A DNA stretch of 64,000 nucleotides from the NCBI GenBank assembly GCA_963753905.1, contig CAVWDZ010000001.1, forward strand, positions 1-64,000, given 5' to 3'. This DNA comes from Bog-756 sp963753905 (GTDB lineage: Bacteria; Actinomycetota; Acidimicrobiia; Acidimicrobiales; RAAP-2). Positions within the stretch are counted from its first letter, which is position 1. Each line of letters starts with the position of its first letter. Positions 18,087 to 26,643 of this stretch are shown here, one piece after another. The notes under the pieces were generated by a model. The model searched no databases. It saw only the letters and a list, made by a program, of their open reading frames with translations, and was not told the origin of the DNA. The translations under genes and the position numbers were made by a program.

Positions 18087-18854
18087 ATGGAGATCAACGG
18101 CTGTTCGGCAATCATCACCGGCGGGGCCTCCGGTCTCGGCGAGGCCACGGCGCGCAAGCTCGCGGCCATCGGCGTGCGGGTCACCGTGTTCGACCGGAAC
18201 GAGGAGCGGGCCAAGGAGGTCGTGGCCGAGATCGGTGGATCGGCCACCTGCGTGGCCGGCGACGTGACTGATCCGGCCGACTGCCAGAAGGCGGTGGACG
18301 AGGCGGCTCGGGGTGGCAACCTGCGGATCGCGGTCAACTGCGCCGGGACCGGGTGGGTCGGCCGGGTGATCAACCGGGACGGCTCGCCTCACGACCTCGA
18401 GCCGTTCCAGTTCATCCAGAACCTGAACGTGACCGGAACGTTCAACGTCATGACCAAGGCCGCGTCGGCAATGTCCACCGTCGAGCCGCAGGCAAACGGC
18501 GAACGGGGCGTGATCGTCAACACCGCCTCGGTGGCTGCCTTCGACGGCCAGATCGGCCAGCTGGCCTACTCGGCCTCCAAGGGGGCCGTGGTCGGGATGA
18601 CCCTGCCGGCGGCGCGCGACCTGGCGGTGGTCGGGATCCGCGTGGTGGCCATCGCGCCGGGTCTCTTCGACACGCCACTGCTCGCCATGCTCCCGGACGA
18701 GGCCCGCAACGCGCTTGCCGAGTCGGTCAACTTCCCCAAGCGCCTGGGCAATCCGGCCGAGTACGGCGAGCTGGTCGCCCACATCGTCGCCAACAGCTAT
18801 CTCAACGCCGAGGTCATCCGCCTCGACGGAGGCATCAGGATGCCACCCAAGTAG
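18087..18854 (+). CDS. short-chain dehydrogenase, 3-hydroxyacyl-CoA dehydrogenase type 2-like
   Basis: A 255-residue classical SDR. The NAD-binding motif is TGGASGLGEATARKL near residue 12, the structural motif is NCAGTG, and the active site is NTASVAAFDG with YSASKGAVVGM (Ser, YxxxK). The long loop between (RVINRDGSPHDLEPFQ) and the C-terminal half resemble the HSD10/3-hydroxy-2-methylbutyryl-CoA dehydrogenase group, which acts in beta-oxidation and isoleucine breakdown. It stands alone between rnhA and an ABC transporter operon. Confidence 0.88.
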   Translation: MEINGCSAIITGGASGLGEATARKLAAIGVRVTVFDRNEERAKEVVAEIGGSATCVAGDVTDPADCQKAVDEAARGGNLRIAVNCAGTGWVGRVINRDGSPHDLEPFQFIQNLNVTGTFNVMTKAASAMSTVEPQANGERGVIVNTASVAAFDGQIGQLAYSASKGAVVGMTLPAARDLAVVGIRVVAIAPGLFDTPLLAMLPDEARNALAESVNFPKRLGNPAEYGELVAHIVANSYLNAEVIRLDGGIRMPPK

Positions 18855-18931
18855 CTGCTGCACGGCACGGAGCATCCTCCGCCGCCTGCGACCGGGAGGT
18901 GGGTCGCGACGGATTAGGTTCGGAGGTGGTC

Positions 18932-19927
18932 ATGTCCGCCACCTCAGCAGCCGCCACCGCCGCGCCGATCGGCACCGCCGACCCGATCATCCGGACGCTC
19001 GGGCTGACCAAGGTCTATGCGGGATCGAACGTGAGGGCCGTGGACGGCCTCGACCTCGACGTCGGAACGGGCGAGATCTTCGGCCTGCTCGGGCCCAACG
19101 GCGCGGGTAAGACCACGACGGCGGGCATGCTGACCACACGGGTGATCCCGACCTCGGGCGAGGCCTGGGTGGGTGGCATCGACGTCGTGGCCCACCCCGC
19201 GCTGGCCAAGCAGATCATCGGCATCGTGAGCCAGACGAACACCCTGGACCGCCAGCTCACGGTCTGGGAGAACCTCTACTTCCACGGCCGCCTGTTCGGG
19301 ATCCCTGCCAGGGAGTCGAAGCGGACCGCGAACGAGCTCCTCGAGCAGTTCCAGCTCGGGCGATGGGCGAAGGCCTCGGTCTACGCGCTCTCCGGCGGCA
19401 TGGCCCAACGGGTGATGGTCGCCCGGGCCATCTTCCACCGCCCGGCCGTCCTCTTCCTCGACGAACCGACTGCCGGCCTCGATCCGCAGAGCCGGCTGGC
19501 CCTCTGGGAGACCATGCAGCTGCTCAATGCAGAGGGGCAGACCATCCTGCTGACCACCCACTACATGGAGGAGGCCGACCAGCTCTGCGGCCGGGTGGCC
19601 ATCATGGACCACGGCCGGATCCTGGCCCTGGACTCGCCGGCCGCCCTCAAGAGCCAGATCGACGCCGACACCATCGTCACCGTGACCGCGGCAGGTGACC
19701 AGACCGAGCTGGCCCGCGTGCTCACCGCGGCGGTCCCCGGGGTCACCCACACCCGGCCGATCGAGGGCGGTGTGGAGATGCACGTGAAGGGCAAGGACCG
19801 CCTCCTGCCTCTGGTGGTCGCTTCGGCCGAGGAGGCCGGGTTCCCCGTGCTCGACCTCTCGGTCACCGAGCCGACCCTCGAGACCGTGTTCATCAATCTG
19901 ACCGGGAAAGAGCTGCGCGAAGAATGA
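18932..19927 (+). CDS. ABC transporter ATP-binding protein (DrrA-like)
   Basis: A 331-residue ATPase of an ABC-2-type exporter. GGAGG at 18922-18926 fixes the start at 18932. Walker A is GPNGAGKTTT, the signature YALSGGMAQRVMVARA, and Walker B VLFLDEPTAGLDPQSR, followed by LLTTHYMEEADQLC. The C-terminal 80 residues form the extension common in DrrA/daunorubicin-resistance-type subunits. Its stop overlaps the permease start (ATGA), so the two are coupled. The exported substrate is unknown; this family handles drugs, lipids and polysaccharides. Confidence 0.92.
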   Translation: MSATSAAATAAPIGTADPIIRTLGLTKVYAGSNVRAVDGLDLDVGTGEIFGLLGPNGAGKTTTAGMLTTRVIPTSGEAWVGGIDVVAHPALAKQIIGIVSQTNTLDRQLTVWENLYFHGRLFGIPARESKRTANELLEQFQLGRWAKASVYALSGGMAQRVMVARAIFHRPAVLFLDEPTAGLDPQSRLALWETMQLLNAEGQTILLTTHYMEEADQLCGRVAIMDHGRILALDSPAALKSQIDADTIVTVTAAGDQTELARVLTAAVPGVTHTRPIEGGVEMHVKGKDRLLPLVVASAEEAGFPVLDLSVTEPTLETVFINLTGKELREE

Positions 19928-20814
19928 CCGTCGTCGACGCCGAGGCCCAGGGTACCGCCGGCCCGCGGGTGCGCACTACGCCGGCTCGCTCTGCACTGGC
20001 CGCCGGCCGGATGGTCCTGTGGGCGCTCATCCTCCGCGACCTCGTCGTGCTCCGCAAGCACCTCTTCGAGTTCATTGCGCGCACGCTGATCCAGCCGTTC
20101 CTGCTGTGCTTCGTCTTCCTCTACGTGTTCCCCAAGATCGGCCAGGGGATCGGCGGCGGAGGTGGACCTGTGGCCGAGTCGGCGTTCGCCACCGTGCTCG
20201 TCCCGGGCGTGGTCGGCATCTCGATCCTGTTCCAGGGCGTCCAGTCGGTGGCGCTGATCATGTCGCAGGAGTTCGGCTTCACCCGGGAGATCGAGGACCG
20301 GGTGCAGGCCCCGTGTCCGATCTGGCTGGTTGCGATTGCGAAAGTGTTGTCGGGAGCGGTCCAGGGACTCATCTCGGCCATCCTGGTCCTGCCCATCGCA
20401 TCGGTGGTCCACGCCAAGGGTGTCGAGGCCCACCTCACGCTGCACTGGTGGATCATCGTCACCATCGTCCCGATTGCGTGCGTGATGATGGCCTCGCTCG
20501 GACTCCTCCTCGGAACCAGCTTCGAGCCTCGCAACATCGGCCTCATGTTCGGCTTCATCATCCTGCCGGTCACGTTCCTCGGCGGCACCTACTACCAGTG
20601 GACCCGGCTGTCCCCGGTCGAGGTCGGAGGGTGGCACTGGCTCCAGACGATCGTGCTGGTCAATCCGCTGCTCTACGTCAACGAGGGGATGCGGGCGGCC
20701 TTCACCGACGCGCCCCACATGCACCTGTACGTGGTGTACCCGGTCGTGGTGGCGTTCGTGGTGCTGTTCCTCGGTCTCGGGCTCCGCAACTTCCGCCGGC
20801 GGGTGCTCTCCTGA
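19924..20814 (+). CDS. ABC-2 type permease
   Basis: A 296-residue membrane protein with about six predicted hydrophobic segments (FIARTLIQPFLLCFVFLYVF, the FATVLVPGVVGISILFQGV region, SGAVQGLISAILVLPIA, WIIVTIVPIACVMMASLG, MFGFIILPVTFLGG and the C-terminal VVYPVVVAFVVLFLGLGL). The AP-like motif FGFTREIEDRVQAP between the second and third segments is typical of ABC2 permeases. It overlaps the upstream ATPase gene by four bases and the methyltransferase reading frame begins at its stop. Confidence 0.92.
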   Translation: MTVVDAEAQGTAGPRVRTTPARSALAAGRMVLWALILRDLVVLRKHLFEFIARTLIQPFLLCFVFLYVFPKIGQGIGGGGGPVAESAFATVLVPGVVGISILFQGVQSVALIMSQEFGFTREIEDRVQAPCPIWLVAIAKVLSGAVQGLISAILVLPIASVVHAKGVEAHLTLHWWIIVTIVPIACVMMASLGLLLGTSFEPRNIGLMFGFIILPVTFLGGTYYQWTRLSPVEVGGWHWLQTIVLVNPLLYVNEGMRAAFTDAPHMHLYVVYPVVVAFVVLFLGLGLRNFRRRVLS

Positions 20815-21617
20815 GCGACGACTACCTGCTCGACAACCGGCAGCCGGAGGCGGGCGCCCGGTTGGCTGCACTGTCCGAGCTGTTCGACGCCACGACCTGC
20901 CGTGCCCTCGACCGCACTGGCATCGGTCCCGGCTGGCGGTGCTGGGAGGTCGGGGCCGGGGGACCGCAGATCGCGACCTGGATGGCCGACCGGGTGGGTC
21001 CGGACGGCTCGGTCCTGGCTACCGACATCGACCTCTCGTGGCTCGGTCCGCCCGACGAGCGGCCCTTCACCCTGCTCCGCCACGACGTCGCGGCCGATGA
21101 CCCACCCCCCGGGCCGCTCGACCTCATCCACGCCCGACTGGTGCTCGTCCACCTGCCTGGAAGAGAGCGGGTGCTCGCCTCTCTGGCCGGTGCCCTGCGC
21201 CCTGGCGGATGGCTGGTCGTCGAGGACGCCGACCCCGCGCTCCAACCACTGGCCTGTATCGACGAGTCGGGCCCGGAGCAGGCACTGGCAAACAAGCTGC
21301 ACGCCGGATTCCGTGTGCTGCTCGCCCGGCGTGGGGTCGACCTCTCCTTCGGTCGGACCCTCCCCCGTGTCCTCCGTGCGTTCGGACTCGAGCAGGTCGG
21401 AGCGGACGCCTACTTCCCGGTGGTGGCTCCCGCGAGCGCGGTTCTCGAGCGGGCCACGATCGAGCAGATCCGGGACGGTCTCATCGTTGCCGGTCTGGCC
21501 ACTGCTGAGGAGATCGACCGGTGTCTCGAGGCGATCTCCGCCGGTCGGTTGGATCTGGCGACCGCACCCCTGATCTCGGCGTGGGGCCGCAAGCCCGCCG
21601 GGTCGATCGTGGCCTGA
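20811..21617 (+). CDS. SAM-dependent methyltransferase, probable CTG start
   Basis: A class I methyltransferase of about 268 residues. The SAM-binding motif is CWEVGAGGPQIATWMAD, followed by VLATDIDLSWL, LDLIHARLVLVHLP and LRPGGWLVVEDAD. Homologous conserved sequence begins right at SDDYLLDNRQPEAGARL, but no ATG, GTG or TTG in frame precedes it. The only start near this point is CTG at 20811, whose last two bases plus A form the permease stop (CTGA). The alternative is TTG about 17 codons in, which would cut conserved residues. The coupled position suggests work with the exporter, perhaps modifying its substrate. Confidence 0.8.
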   Translation: MSDDYLLDNRQPEAGARLAALSELFDATTCRALDRTGIGPGWRCWEVGAGGPQIATWMADRVGPDGSVLATDIDLSWLGPPDERPFTLLRHDVAADDPPPGPLDLIHARLVLVHLPGRERVLASLAGALRPGGWLVVEDADPALQPLACIDESGPEQALANKLHAGFRVLLARRGVDLSFGRTLPRVLRAFGLEQVGADAYFPVVAPASAVLERATIEQIRDGLIVAGLATAEEIDRCLEAISAGRLDLATAPLISAWGRKPAGSIVA

Positions 21618-21694
21618 CGGGACCGCGAACTGAATTGGCCAACCGGCCGAGGCCGATAGGCTGGTCTGCGACCCGGCAGCGACGGACGCGTCCG

Positions 21695-23194
21695 ATGGAG
21701 GTGGTACCCACGACACCCGAGGTGGTACGGCAACAGATAACACCGGGGGGAGTCGACGCAGGGGCGGGGTCACAGGAGCACTTCGATATCGTGATCATCG
21801 GAGGTGGTCCCGGGGGGTACGCCACAGCCCTCTACGCGGCCGCGGCCGGGCTGTCCGTTGCCATCGTCGAGCTCGACAAGGTCGGCGGCACCTGCCTCCA
21901 CCGCGGGTGCGTCCCCGCCAAGGAGTTCCTCGAGACCGCCTCGGTCTACCGCACGGTGAGCTCGGCATCAGACTTCGGGGTCTCGGCGGGCGCCCAGCCC
22001 TCCGAACCGACCATCGACTTCTCGGTGAGCCAGAAGCGCAAGCAAGCGGTGGTCGAGCAGCTGTTCAGGGGTCTCGAAGGCCTGCTCAGGGGCAGGGGAG
22101 TCACCACGTACGGCGGGAGTGGGACGCTGCTTCCCGGCCGCCGGGTGCGCATCGCCGGCAACGACGGCGCCACCATCGAGATCAGCGGGACCGACGTCGT
22201 CCTCGCCGCGGGGTCTGTACCCCGCACCGTCCCCGGCTTCGACATCGACGGAACGGTGGTGATGACCTCGGACGAGGTCCTCGCCCTCGACCGGCTCCCG
22301 GCCTCGGTGGCGGTCATCGGCGGCGGAGCGATCGGCTGCGAGTTCGCCTCGATGTTCGCCGATCTCGGCTCGTCGGTCACCATCCTCGAGGCGCTCCCCT
22401 CCATCCTGAGCGCATGCGATGACGACATGGCGCGGGTCGTCGCCCGTTCGTTCCGCCAGCGCGGCATCGACGTGAAGGCGGGCGTGACATTGCACGGGCA
22501 CACTCCCGGATCCGCGGGCCGGGGCACCGTCGTCTCCTTCGGTTCCGGCGAGCAGCTGGAGGTGGAGGCGGTGGTCGTGTCGGTCGGCCGTCGACCGCGT
22601 ACTGAAGGGTTGGTCGCCGATGGCACCGGCGTTGTGATCGACGAGCGGGGATTCGTGGTCACCGACCGGTTCATGCGCACGGCGGCAGAGGGAGTGTGGG
22701 CGGTGGGCGACGTGGTGGCCGCGACCCCGCAGCTTGCACACGTGGGGTTCGCCGAGGCGATCGTGGTGGTCAAGTCGATCCTGGGCGAGGCGGTCCTCCC
22801 GGTCGACTACACGCGCGTTCCCTGGGCCATCTACTGCCACCCAGAGGTCGCGTTCGCCGGTTTGAGCGAGGCAGCTGCCAAAGCGGCCGGTTTCGATGTG
22901 GTGGTCAAGAAGGATCCGTTCGGCGGAAACAGCCGGGCGCGGATCATCGGCGACACCCAGGGGATGGTCAAGCTCGTGGCCGAACGCCGGCCAGACGGCA
23001 CGACCGGAACGATCCTGGGTGTCCATATGGTCGGACCCTGGGTCACCGAATTGCTCGGAGCTGGGTACCTGGCGGTCAACTGGGAGGCCACCGCAGACGA
23101 GGTGGCCCAGTTCATGCAGCCGCACCCCTCGCTGTCGGAGACGTTCGGCGAGACTGTGTTGGCCTTGACCGGAAGGGGACTGCACGTTGCCTGA
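21695..23194 (+). CDS. lpdA: dihydrolipoamide dehydrogenase (E3)
   Basis: A 499-residue flavoprotein disulfide reductase that reoxidises dihydrolipoyl groups of 2-oxoacid dehydrogenase complexes with NAD. ATG 21695 gives an N-terminal extension of about 30 residues; the fold begins at FDIVIIGGGPGGYATALYA. The redox-active pair is C67 and C72 in GGTCLHRGCVPAK; the second dinucleotide site is VAVIGGGAIGCEFASMFAD; GVWAVGDVVA binds FAD; the catalytic His-Glu pair is in MQPHPSLSE. The next gene, the E2 acyltransferase, starts 8 bp before this stop, so both are one unit. Confidence 0.96.
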   Translation: MEVVPTTPEVVRQQITPGGVDAGAGSQEHFDIVIIGGGPGGYATALYAAAAGLSVAIVELDKVGGTCLHRGCVPAKEFLETASVYRTVSSASDFGVSAGAQPSEPTIDFSVSQKRKQAVVEQLFRGLEGLLRGRGVTTYGGSGTLLPGRRVRIAGNDGATIEISGTDVVLAAGSVPRTVPGFDIDGTVVMTSDEVLALDRLPASVAVIGGGAIGCEFASMFADLGSSVTILEALPSILSACDDDMARVVARSFRQRGIDVKAGVTLHGHTPGSAGRGTVVSFGSGEQLEVEAVVVSVGRRPRTEGLVADGTGVVIDERGFVVTDRFMRTAAEGVWAVGDVVAATPQLAHVGFAEAIVVVKSILGEAVLPVDYTRVPWAIYCHPEVAFAGLSEAAAKAAGFDVVVKKDPFGGNSRARIIGDTQGMVKLVAERRPDGTTGTILGVHMVGPWVTELLGAGYLAVNWEATADEVAQFMQPHPSLSETFGETVLALTGRGLHVA

Positions 23195-24890
23195 CGTGAT
23201 CATGCCGCAGCTCGGCGAGACGGTGACCGAGGGGACCATCACCCGGTGGTTCAAGGCGGTCGGCGACACCGTGACGCGTGACGAACCGCTCTTCGAGGTG
23301 TCCACCGACAAGGTCGACTCCGAGGTGCCTTCCCCGGCCGAGGGTGTGGTGACCTCGATTCTGGTGGAGGAGGGAGACACCGTCGACGTGGGCGCGACCC
23401 TCGCGGTCATCGACCCCGCTGGCGTCCCAGCCGCTCCCGCTCCTCCGTCCGCGCCCGCGCCAGCAGCCGCACCGGCGGCGCCCGCTCCAGCACCAGCAGC
23501 CGCACCGGCGGCACCCGCGCCCGCTCCAGCCACTGCACCGGCCGCGTCCGCACCCGCTCCGGCGGCACCAGCACCCGCTCGTCCGGCCGCGTCCGCACCC
23601 ACGCCGGCTCCCGCTCGACCCTCAGTCGCGGTCGCCGCTGGTGCCAGCCTCAAGACCGAGCTGCCTGACGAGCCGGTCGTGAGTGAGCGGCCACCCACCA
23701 CATCTTCCGTGCCGACGTCTTCGTCCCAGGCACCCCGCAGAGCATCGCCGTCCGACGGCTCGTCGGGACTCGTGCTGTCGCCGGTGGTACGCAAGCTCCT
23801 CGCCGATCACAAGATCGACCCGTCCACCGTCCGGGGTACGGGCCTCGAGGGCAGGATCACCCGCAGCGACGTCGAGGCCGTCATCGCGAGGCAGGGCGGA
23901 GCCGCGGACCCTTCGCCGGTCCCGAGCATCGTGGATCGCAGCGAGCCGGCGCCGGCGCCTGCGCCACGGACAGCGCCACCCGAACCCGCGCCACGTGCGC
24001 CCGCCCGCCCCGTTGCCGCGCCACCAGCACCAGCACCAGCACCAGCACCAGCCGAACCCGCTCCCGCTCCGCCCGCGCCATCTGCGCCCGCACCACCACC
24101 GCCAGCTGCGCCCGCACCACCTGCGGTATCAGCCCCGGTTCCGAGCCCACAGGGTGCCGATGCCGTCCGTGCCGGCGCACGGGACGAGCTGGTGCCGTTC
24201 ACCAACATCCGGCGTCGCACGGCTGAGCACATGGTTCGCTCGAAGGCGGTCTCCCCTCACACCCTGATGGTCAGGGAGATCGACTACGAGCGGGTCGAGC
24301 AGGTCCGGCGTGCCCACGGTGACCGATTCCGAGATGAGGAGGGATTCGGTCTCTCCTATCTCCCCTTCGCCGCTCTTGCCGCCGTCGAGGCCCTCGCCGA
24401 TTACCCGCGACTCAACGCATCGGTAGGAGACGACTCCCTGGTCGTCCATCGCGACATCAATCTGGGCATCGCGGTGGACCTCGACAACCAGGGGTTGATC
24501 GTCCCTGTGATCCACAACGCCGAGGAGCTCAACCTCCGGGGCATCGCGCGCAGGATCCATGACCTGGCCGATCGCGCTCGGAACAAGCGCCTGAGCCTCG
24601 ACGACATCAGCAACGGAACGTTTTCGATCACCAACGCCGGACCGTTCGGCACGCTGCTCACCGGGGCGATCATCAATCAGCCTCAGGTGGCGATCCTCTC
24701 GACCGACGGCGTATCGCGGAAGCCGGTCGTGGTCGAGCTCTCGGACGGGACCGAGTCGATCGGCATCCACTCGGTCGGACTGGTCGCCATGAACTTCGAC
24801 CACCGTGCCGTCGATGGCGCGTATGTGGCCCGGTTCCTCGCCCGCCTGTCCGAGATCCTGGACGACCGGGACTGGGCCGGCGAGCTCTAG
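23187..24890 (+). CDS. dihydrolipoyllysine acyltransferase (E2) of a 2-oxoacid dehydrogenase
   Basis: A 567-residue E2. The TTG at 23187 (PDVIMPQLGETVTEG) is preferred because a GGAAGGGG lies upstream and it preserves the full lipoyl domain. Order: one lipoyl domain (residues 1-75, lipoylated K42 in STDKVDSEVPSP); a very Ala/Pro-rich linker (75-150); a peripheral-subunit-binding domain (LSPVVRKLLADHKIDPSTV and GLEGRITRSDVE, about 193-230); a second Ala/Pro linker; then the catalytic domain ending in FDHRAVDGAYVARFL with the catalytic His and Asp. The substrate may be acetyl or succinyl; the actinobacterial sucB-type E2 has this form. Linker codons create low-complexity DNA. Confidence 0.93.
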   Translation: MPDVIMPQLGETVTEGTITRWFKAVGDTVTRDEPLFEVSTDKVDSEVPSPAEGVVTSILVEEGDTVDVGATLAVIDPAGVPAAPAPPSAPAPAAAPAAPAPAPAAAPAAPAPAPATAPAASAPAPAAPAPARPAASAPTPAPARPSVAVAAGASLKTELPDEPVVSERPPTTSSVPTSSSQAPRRASPSDGSSGLVLSPVVRKLLADHKIDPSTVRGTGLEGRITRSDVEAVIARQGGAADPSPVPSIVDRSEPAPAPAPRTAPPEPAPRAPARPVAAPPAPAPAPAPAEPAPAPPAPSAPAPPPPAAPAPPAVSAPVPSPQGADAVRAGARDELVPFTNIRRRTAEHMVRSKAVSPHTLMVREIDYERVEQVRRAHGDRFRDEEGFGLSYLPFAALAAVEALADYPRLNASVGDDSLVVHRDINLGIAVDLDNQGLIVPVIHNAEELNLRGIARRIHDLADRARNKRLSLDDISNGTFSITNAGPFGTLLTGAIINQPQVAILSTDGVSRKPVVVELSDGTESIGIHSVGLVAMNFDHRAVDGAYVARFLARLSEILDDRDWAGEL

Positions 24891-24944
24891 GCGCCGGCCC
24901 GCGATGACCTGCCCCCACCTCCGGGACGACGGGGACGCCCGCGC

Positions 24945-26636
24945 ATGAGGGTCCGTTGGCTCGGACTGGTGCCCTATGCCGAGGCATGGGATCTCCAGCG
25001 CACCATCGCACGGTGCTCGGACGACGACTACCTGCTCCTCCTCGAGCACCCCCACGTGTACACGATGGGATCTCACGCCGTTCCCACGCACCTCCCGGCC
25101 GATCCCGCGTCGGTGGGAGCCGATCTCGTTCGCGTCGACCGCGGTGGGGACGTCACCTATCACGGTCCGGGGCAGTTGATCGGCTACCCGGTCCGCTCCG
25201 TCGGAAGTGGACCTCACCGCGGGCCGAAGCACGTCCGCGACGTCGAACAGGTCGTCATCGACAGCCTGGTAGCGCTCGGGCTCCCGGCCCACGAGGTCGG
25301 CCGACTGCCCGGGTACCCGGGCGTCTGGCTCGGTCTCGGGGACGCGCCCGGATCGCCTGGCCCTCGCAAGATCGCGGCCATCGGCGTGCGGACGTCCCGG
25401 GGCCGGACCACCCACGGATTCGCCCTCAACGTCTCCACCGACCTCTCGATGTTCAGTCACATCGTTCCCTGTGGCATCCCCGACCGGCCCGTCACCTCGC
25501 TCGCGGCCGAGGGCTACGACATCCCGATGGCCGAGGTCGTCGACGCGGTGATCGAGGCCGCACGCGCCATCTGGGGACCGATCGACGACGTGCAACGGGT
25601 GGCCGGTGGGGTGCAGGAGTCCGTGGTCCGGCCGGTCCCGGTCGCCTTCGGGGAGACGGCCGCACGCAGCACTCCGCTCGAACGCCGGCTGGTTCGCTCC
25701 GGCGTGGACCCGGCCGGCGGGCTGGCCCTGTCTGCCCGCAAGCCGGACTGGCTGCGGGTGACCGCCCGGATGAACGGGGACTACCTGGGCCTTCAGCATC
25801 GGTTGCGCGATCTGGGGCTGGTCACCGTGTGCGAGGAGGCCGGCTGCCCCAACATCTACGAGTGCTGGTCCGACGGCACGGCCACCTTCATGATCAACGG
25901 GTCACGTTGCACTCGGGCCTGTGGCTTCTGCCAGGTCGACACCGGCCGGCCGTTCCCACTGGACGCAGCCGAGCCGGAGCACGTCGCCGACGCCGTTGCC
26001 CGGATGGGCCTCGCCCACGCGGTGGTTACGGCAGTCGCCCGCGACGACCTCGCCGATGGCGGCGCCGGCGCCTTCGCCGAGACCATCGCCGCCGTGCGGC
26101 GGTTGAGCCCCGGCACCTCGGTCGAGGTGCTCATCCCCGACGTCAAGGGCGGGGCCGGATCGCTGGCACTGATCTTCGACGCCCGCCCGGACGTGCTCAA
26201 CCACAACATCGAGACGGTCGCCCGCCTGCAACGCGCGGTGCGCCCGTCGGCCGGGTACGCCCGCAGCCTCACCGTGCTGGCCAGGGCCCGGGATGCCGGG
26301 CTCACCACCAAGTCGGGCATGATCCTCGGCATGGGCGAGCAGGAGGACGAGGTATTGGCCACCTTGGCCGACCTGCGCGCCGTGGGCGTGGACATCGTGA
26401 CCCTCGGGCAGTACCTGCGCCCGAGTCGGAGGCATCTACCGGTGGCCAGGTGGTGGACGCCCGAGGAGTTCGAGGCGATGCGGACGGCCGGTCTGGCTCT
26501 CGGGTTCGCCCACGTGCAGGCTTCGCCCCTCACCCGCTCCAGCTACCACGCCCGGGAGGCCGCCGGGAGCGCGCTCGACGCGCGGTCGCCCGACGACGCG
26601 GCAGCGGACGCAGTGGCAGCGGTCACGGCCGGATGA
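24945..26636 (+). CDS. LipB-LipA fusion: octanoyltransferase plus lipoyl synthase
   Basis: One 563-residue open frame holds both steps of lipoate synthesis. Residues 1-220 are octanoyltransferase LipB (RGGDVTYHGPGQLIGYP, acyl-site K142 in RKIAAIGVR, catalytic C176 in HIVPCGIPD). After a linker of about 40 residues, residues 262-563 are lipoyl synthase LipA: auxiliary-cluster cysteines C296, C301 and C307 in CEEAGCPNIYEC, radical-SAM cysteines C322, C326 and C329 in CTRACGFCQ, and the closing RSSYHAR. No stop codon or strong internal ribosome site separates the parts. Octanoyl transfer from carrier protein to E2 and sulfur insertion would be on one chain. It follows the E2 gene by 54 bp. Confidence 0.93.
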   Translation: MRVRWLGLVPYAEAWDLQRTIARCSDDDYLLLLEHPHVYTMGSHAVPTHLPADPASVGADLVRVDRGGDVTYHGPGQLIGYPVRSVGSGPHRGPKHVRDVEQVVIDSLVALGLPAHEVGRLPGYPGVWLGLGDAPGSPGPRKIAAIGVRTSRGRTTHGFALNVSTDLSMFSHIVPCGIPDRPVTSLAAEGYDIPMAEVVDAVIEAARAIWGPIDDVQRVAGGVQESVVRPVPVAFGETAARSTPLERRLVRSGVDPAGGLALSARKPDWLRVTARMNGDYLGLQHRLRDLGLVTVCEEAGCPNIYECWSDGTATFMINGSRCTRACGFCQVDTGRPFPLDAAEPEHVADAVARMGLAHAVVTAVARDDLADGGAGAFAETIAAVRRLSPGTSVEVLIPDVKGGAGSLALIFDARPDVLNHNIETVARLQRAVRPSAGYARSLTVLARARDAGLTTKSGMILGMGEQEDEVLATLADLRAVGVDIVTLGQYLRPSRRHLPVARWWTPEEFEAMRTAGLALGFAHVQASPLTRSSYHAREAAGSALDARSPDDAAADAVAAVTAG

Positions 26637-26643
26637 CCCGGTC

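Noticed and set aside
23420..24150. Dense short repeats resembling a CRISPR or satellite
   Set aside because: They are Ala/Pro codon repeats in the E2 linkers, in frame throughout. No CRISPR array was seen anywhere in the window.
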